Source: Chlorops oryzae
Lineage: Eukaryota > Arthropoda > Insecta > Diptera > Chloropidae
Length of the DNA stretch: 64,000 nucleotides
Assembly: GCA_020466095.1 (NCBI GenBank)
Contig: CM035808.1
Span: 35,105,002-35,169,001, forward strand
Reading direction: 5' to 3'
Shown: in pieces, positions 59,077 through 64,000 of the stretch
How positions within the stretch are numbered: the first letter of the stretch is position 1
How the letters are laid out: every line of letters begins with the position of its first letter
Position numbers and translations under genes: made by a program
The notes under the pieces: generated by a model
What the model saw: the letters and a program-made list of their open reading frames with translations, nothing else
What the model was told of the DNA's origin: nothing
The model's database searches: none

Positions 59077-59926
59077 TTTATGAGAATGAAGAAAAATACC
59101 AACACCGTTCAAAGTATGTTTTTCAAAATTCATTGTGTGTGTTTGTTTATTTTAAATTTTGCTTTCTTGTATATATAATTTTTCTTCGCTGTTATTTTCT
59201 TTCTTACATAAAATGTTAATTATTTTATTTATTAATTCCAGTAACTTTATTTAAGCCTAGATTTCTCTTCTCACGCATATTCATGCGTTCAATATATTTC
59301 TTCCCTTTGAGTTAATTTTTCGTTTTTATTTCGGATTTTTGTTCTCTCTTTGGTTAATGCCAGATAATTTCTTTCAAGTTCATTTCATATTGTTGCAATT
59401 AATTATCAATTTTTTGTTTACAATTTGTTATTTTCTATCCTTTAACTAAGTTGATTTTGTTTTTATTTATTTATTTATTTGTTCATCGTTCTCTTGTGTA
59501 AATTGTAAACAAAGAATTTTAATATTTTCTATGCTTTCGTTACTATAAATAGTTATTTTTTTCTTATGGCTAGATTTATATAATATATGCAAAGAAGTTA
59601 TTATTTTGTTTTTGCTCTTTTGAAGTTTTTCATAGAATTTTCATTATTCAATTAATTATTTAGTTAAATTTTCTTTTTTCTGTAAAATTCAGTTGCTCTA
59701 AACAATTCAACTATCAATTAGTTTGTTAACATTTTGCCTTGTATTTTCATTGATTTTTTTTCTTTTCTTGTTTAAGTAACAATTTCGAAATTCACATTAA
59801 ACTTTGCTTAATTTATTATGGCATCATTTGTTTTAAATCAAAAGTTCCTCTATTAAGAAGGTATATTAATTTTATATGAAATTTCTCAATTAATTAAGGT
59901 ACTGTCCTAGATGCTAAAGTGTAATG

Positions 59927-59958
<32 letters not shown>

Positions 59959-60046
59959 TTAAAAAAGAAATCGATGTGAGACCAATTGATAACGTTTCTT
60001 TTTGAGAAATATTCGTTTAGTTATTTAGTGACTATGCATATGTTTA
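59077..60046. other. AT-rich spacer with a (GT)n tract
   Basis: Very T-rich; (GT)n at about 59,925-59,940 followed by a T17 run. Nothing coding. Confidence 0.5.
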
Positions 60047-60200
60047 CAGTGTAATCTGTCTGAAGGTGACACCTACGGGACCGAAAAATATGTCCTCTTA
60101 GATGGAAAATATTTGAGAAACAGGGGCAAATTTTAACTTTCCCCAAAAAAGTGATTTTACGAGAGGTGACCGCTGGAGAGGGGTGTCTACGAGTACACTG
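60047..60200. mobile_element. GCGGACA-family MITE, copy 2 (diverged)
   Basis: CAGTGTAATCTGTCTGAAGG...GAGTACACTG, sharing GACACCTACGGGACCG and AAAATATGTCC with the copies at 8,835 and 62,341. TA on the left; CA on the right, suggesting one mutated TSD base. Confidence 0.72.
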
Positions 60201-60668
60201 CATGTATGTTAATTTCGAGAGTATTGAACAGAGATCATATCTTTTTTTATTGCATGTATTAACGCTCTTAAAATAGGGCAAATAAAATTTATATATTGAA
60301 TCTCTACAACTTTCTCTTCCTGAGAACGCCATGACTAGAACCTTATTTTCCAGATACCCGTTTTCACGGTCCTTTCAATGTGCCGTCAAAATGCCATGGC
60401 TGCCATATCAATCAAATTTGGTTTAAGATTCATTCACATCATACGATGCGCTTTAAACATAGAAATTTCTTTGTTTCTTCAACTGAATTATAACCGCATA
60501 TCATTCTCATGGGGGGCGATATCGGAAAACATTTGCAAGCCTATTCATGAATTTCAAGCTGTCATGACTCATGACGAATACCCTATTTAACATGCATATT
60601 TGTCAATGCAGCTGATAGCTTTTGACATTCAATACATAAATAAATACAGACATACATTCGTGCATACA
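60201..60668. other. No gene recognised
   Basis: Spacer, nothing recognised. Confidence 0.45.
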
Positions 60669-60670
60669 TA

Positions 60671-61169
60671 CCCAGCAGTAATGAAATGGTTTCGGAGCTA
60701 AAAAGGACCGGACCTAGGTGAGTCCATATAGGAACGACCCCAAATTTATTTGAATTTCGACCGGTCTATGTTAAGGTTAGCTTCTATCGGGCTCACTTTC
60801 GGCAAGTCCCAAAATGAGCGTAGTTGGATGAGTTCAGTTAAACTTGTACGCTTTGCTTGATAGGCAGAGAAAAGATATTTCAATATGGCAGGCGAAATGA
60901 ATCTTATTAGCAGTTCTGTCGCAAATATCTATGATAGTTTTGAATTTTTTGATTGCTAATATATATTTTAAAAGCCTATCCTCATTCAAAGTGATAGGGA
61001 CTCACCCGTAACCAGCTCCATACGCTTTGAAAAGGGCTCGGTTGTTTTTCAATGACAGAGTCCTATGTATGTTAAAAGAGATGAGATGAATGTTTGAAAA
61101 GGCGACGGGTACTGACATCTTTAAGACCGACCCGCGGTCAACCCAGGACCGGTCCCATTTCCTGCAGGG
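60671..61169. mobile_element. Modular TIR element D: GGACCGG-motif arms, A-box-like centre
   Basis: The termini CCCAGCAGTAATGAAATGG and the complement-like CCATTTCCTGCAGGG are bordered by TA within CATA repeats. The arms repeat GGACCGG, ACCGGTC, GACCGACC and GGGCTC motifs in both orientations. Near 60,818 lies GAGCGTAGTTGGATGAGTTC, resembling the A-box-like part of the tRNA-like segments in elements A and C. Non-coding. Confidence 0.62.
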
Positions 61170-61171
61170 TA

Positions 61172-62119
61172 CATACATACATACAAACATATACAAATTT
61201 AAATTTGTACAAGGAAAATTATAGACCGTCTGTCACCCAGATTTTTCCATTTATAATCGCGAACGTGCAGAAAAAATTTCTGCGCGATAAGAGGACGAAA
61301 TATTTATTAGAAAAATTATCGAAATGCAACAAAATTCGTCATTGCCGATAGCGAAGATGAATTCAATTGATTTATAGAATTAAAACGAGTTAAAATATTT
61401 CGATTGTTTTTTTTTTTTGTTTTCTGATGGCGAAGAACGCACGGGGAATGGAGATATATAATCCCCAATATATTTTCAAGATATTTGCGTCAATAGGTGC
61501 AATATAAAACCAAATTTGTTATTTTAATCAAAATCTATTATCGTACAAATATTTTCTAAGGGACAACTCCGGGACAACTCCGATAATTGAGTTAACCATC
61601 CATGAGACATTTTATCATATAAATTAGAATAGAATGTGTTTGTGGCAATTTGTCATATTGACAAGTACAGTAGCCACTCACAAACGTTAACCCGTTGAAC
61701 CCGTTTTGCCCTTGTTAGCATTTGTGACTTATCAAATTTTTAAGGACATAATGGAACAAAATTTCTTTTCCGGTTTAAAGACACCAAATTCCATGGCAAG
61801 ACGATTGGCCGAAACACCTTGCTCTAATTTGTTTAAAATAGTGAATTTTTCGACGATTGACAATCTTCTTTATTTATGATTTGGTGGCATTAATATCGAC
61901 CCCTTTTCGCGAATTAATCATTCTTCATGTTACATCTTTTACGAAATTCACGAGAAATTTACGAGCATGGATTTACTTCATAATGGTTAATGGTCCCTCG
62001 CGAACATTCAAATAACGAAAATTGACGCAAAGTGTAACAAATACACTTACCTTAGTGAGTGTATACTTTTGTGGGTGTCTACTGTACTAAGAAAGCAGCT
62101 TTAACCCACTTTTGTATGA
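61172..62119. other. No gene recognised
   Basis: Spacer, nothing recognised; a duplicated GGGACAACTCCG occurs at about 61,560-61,582. Confidence 0.45.
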
Positions 62120-62121
62120 TA

Positions 62122-62291
62122 CAGTCGAAACTCTCTATAACGAACTCCTCTATAACGATTTTCTCTCTGTAGCGAATTACTCTCAAGGCTTTTTCGCTAC
62201 ACTTTTAGTGCCTTTTTTTCTCTTTGTAATGAACTCTCTCTTTAAGAGTTTTTTCCGGTCCCTTAGAGTTCGTTATAGAGATTTTCGACTG
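62122..62291. mobile_element. pogo/Tigger-like MITE, 170 bp
   Basis: The ends CAGTCGAAACTCTCTATAAC and the complement of GTTATAGAGATTTTCGACTG are bordered by TA (62,120-62,121; 62,292-62,293). CAGTCGAAnCTCTATAACG-type ends are characteristic of pogo-like Tc1/mariner elements. Interior repeats TATAACGA and CTCTCT motifs. Non-coding. Confidence 0.85.
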
Positions 62292-62340
62292 TATATTAAA
62301 TAAGCGGAAAAAAATAAAAAGAAAGCTCAAAAAATAATTA

Positions 62341-62516
62341 CAGTGTACTCTCGCCTTGCGGAAACTCGTCTTTAGCGGACATCCCTCCTAAACGGACACT
62401 TTTTGGAAATGATCTAAAGTTCCTGATTCTCAAATAGTTTCCTCTTAAGCGGACGCCTCTATTAAGCGGACATATTTTTCGGTTCCGTAGGTGTCCGCTT
62501 AACAGAGAGTACACTG
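62341..62516. mobile_element. GCGGACA-family MITE, copy 3
   Basis: CAGTGTACTCTCGCCTTGCGG...CCGCTTAACAGAGAGTACACTG with TA on both sides. It is the reverse complement of the copy at 8,835-9,008 over most of its length (GTGTCCGCTTAA, CATATTTTTCGG, TTCCTGATTCTCAAATA). 176 bp. Confidence 0.85.
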
Positions 62517-62518
62517 TA

Positions 62519-64000
62519 TACATATATTTTTCAATCAACAAATAACTTATGTTTTCCTATATTTTTGTCGGAAACCATATGGGTTCGTAGAAATAGAGGG
62601 TTAAAAAATGAATTTGGTGAGATTTTTTTTCATCTGAATTTTTTGGCAATTTCCCTCTTTATAGCTGTGCGGTGACAATGGAGATTTTGAAGAAATGAAA
62701 AAATCTTTTTTTCTAATTATTTAACTCTTTCTCGCCTACTTGGGCCAAACTTTCCAAAAAAAGATCAAAATTTTGTCATGAAACTATTTCTGATCATAAG
62801 TCCGAAGGAAAATTTATTTAGTATTGCCAGTATTCGTGCACCCACATCATTTCCGTGCATTTGAGATGGTTTTCCTGTCGGGCGAATTGTTTACTGGGAT
62901 TTTACTTTATAACATGCTCTTTTTCATAATTTCTAAGAAAAAGATAAAATTTTCTTCTGATAAGTTTGCTGTTTATCAAATAAAGCTCTGGCGCGAAAGG
63001 GTTAATATTCATAAAACAAATTTTTCAAGTCAAAATAAATAACCTTTTTCTTTATATCTTGGCATAATGATATCATTCGCTCAGCACTTTTAAGAGTGGG
63101 CAAAGAATTGCCTTTCCCGTTTTTTGTTCTTTTAACTACAAATTCTCTATTCTAATGATATATGTATGATTTAATTAAATTTTTTAAAATTTAACTTTCC
63201 TTGTTTCATTCCGCTTCCTATAAATATCAATAAAGTTTAACATTGAATGTAATTTTTTTTTAGCTCTAATTCGATTTCTTTTCTGGCATGATCCACGTTT
63301 TACTAATTTTTTTTTTTCGAAATTTAAAAGGACACATTGTTTTAAGTTATTTCTTTTGACAATTTAATTCTTTTAAAATTCTAGTGTTGTAAAAGTAAAA
63401 AAGTATAAAAAACATTTTTTGGTTTGATTTTTTTTTTTTTTTCTTTTGAAAATAGAAATATTTTTAAGAGAGCTAGAAAATCGAAAAAATTAATGGGGGA
63501 ACCCTTTACTTGATGTTGATGAAATTTATTTAAATTTAAATTTTCAGTTTCTTTTTACTTTAGATTTCACTTAAAATACTTATATATTCCTAAAACTTTT
63601 AAGTAGGTAGTTAACTGTTGCTTGCTTAATACATATGAATATTTTATGTTTATGTACAGTACACAATTTATGCACGTCTTCCTATTATACATACTTTTAT
63701 TATGTATATATTTTCATTTTCTCTTTAAACCGAATTTATTTTGAAGCATACATTCATTTATTTTGTTGGTTTCATAATCAATGAGTCCGCAATAGCCTGG
63801 ACTTAAATGCTTTCTAACAACAAACTAAGTTCTATACAAACATATATGTTTCATGCATATTATTTTGATGGAAATTTCTTCATAAATCATTCGATTTAAA
63901 ACCACTTCATCTTACAGAATAATTCATAACTTTATGTACTTAAAGCTATGTATAGCCTAGTAGTGTAACCTTAGGTTTATTTGATCCATTTTTCTGGCTT
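62519..64000. other. No gene recognised
   Basis: T-rich sequence to the end of the window; no coding, RNA or repeat structure identified. Confidence 0.5.

Noticed and set aside
1..64000. CRISPR arrays, operons, prokaryotic or viral genes
   Set aside because: Intron-rich insect sequence; direct-repeat clusters are microsatellites or transposon arrays without regular spacer architecture, and no viral protein was recognised.

Overview
The window is eukaryotic, AT-rich, split by large introns and crowded with transposon remnants. The proteins, intron style and repeats point to a higher (cyclorrhaphan) fly. The tephritid or muscoid type of genome is my guess, and the species cannot be fixed from sequence alone. 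Five protein-coding genes and one intron-containing tRNA gene can be supported by spliced reading frames; no prokaryotic, viral or CRISPR features were seen.

Layout. 1-16,946: no gene recognised, only repeats (a tRNA-derived SINE, Harbinger-like and hAT-like foldback elements, TA-flanked MITEs, a DINE-1/INE-1-like element). 16,947-36,581 (+): the 3' nine exons of a Corin orthologue (type II membrane protein with SEA, Frizzled, LDLa, SRCR and trypsin-like domains). Its 10.7 kb intron holds a mariner, a tRNA-Ile(UAU) gene, several SINEs and a tRNA-like modular element. A 4.4 kb intron holds a nested two-exon gene on the opposite strand and a truncated hAT transposon. 37,110-39,165: a long DINE-like repeat. 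39,351-40,683 (-): Sds3, a Sin3/HDAC corepressor subunit. 42,831-44,543 (+): a multi-pass membrane protein, probably TLC/Lag1-like, divergent from Sds3; the 2.1 kb between them is largely MITEs. 46,227-47,166 and 52,634-53,600 (+): two tandem paralogues of a divergent pyridoxamine-phosphate-oxidase-like protein with identical exon lengths. 53,920-64,000: repeats only, including a Himar1-like mariner nested inside a larger inverted-repeat element.

The most unusual observation is a set of TIR-type elements (13,132-14,073; 27,164-27,622; 55,804-57,993; 60,671-61,169; perhaps 9,418-9,703). They share an architecture, and two of them share a visible core with tRNA-like T-arm/A-box modules, yet each carries its own unrelated array of short motifs in its arms. 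Also notable are a catalytically dead protease domain in Corin, loss of the substrate-binding R-x-H motif in both PNPOx-like paralogues, a GC-AG intron, and many elements whose exact target-site duplications can be read. The genes are unrelated housekeeping, membrane and chromatin functions; I see no pathway linking them. Coordinates of splice sites come from GT/AG (one GC/AG) signals plus reading-frame continuity and have not been checked against transcripts.
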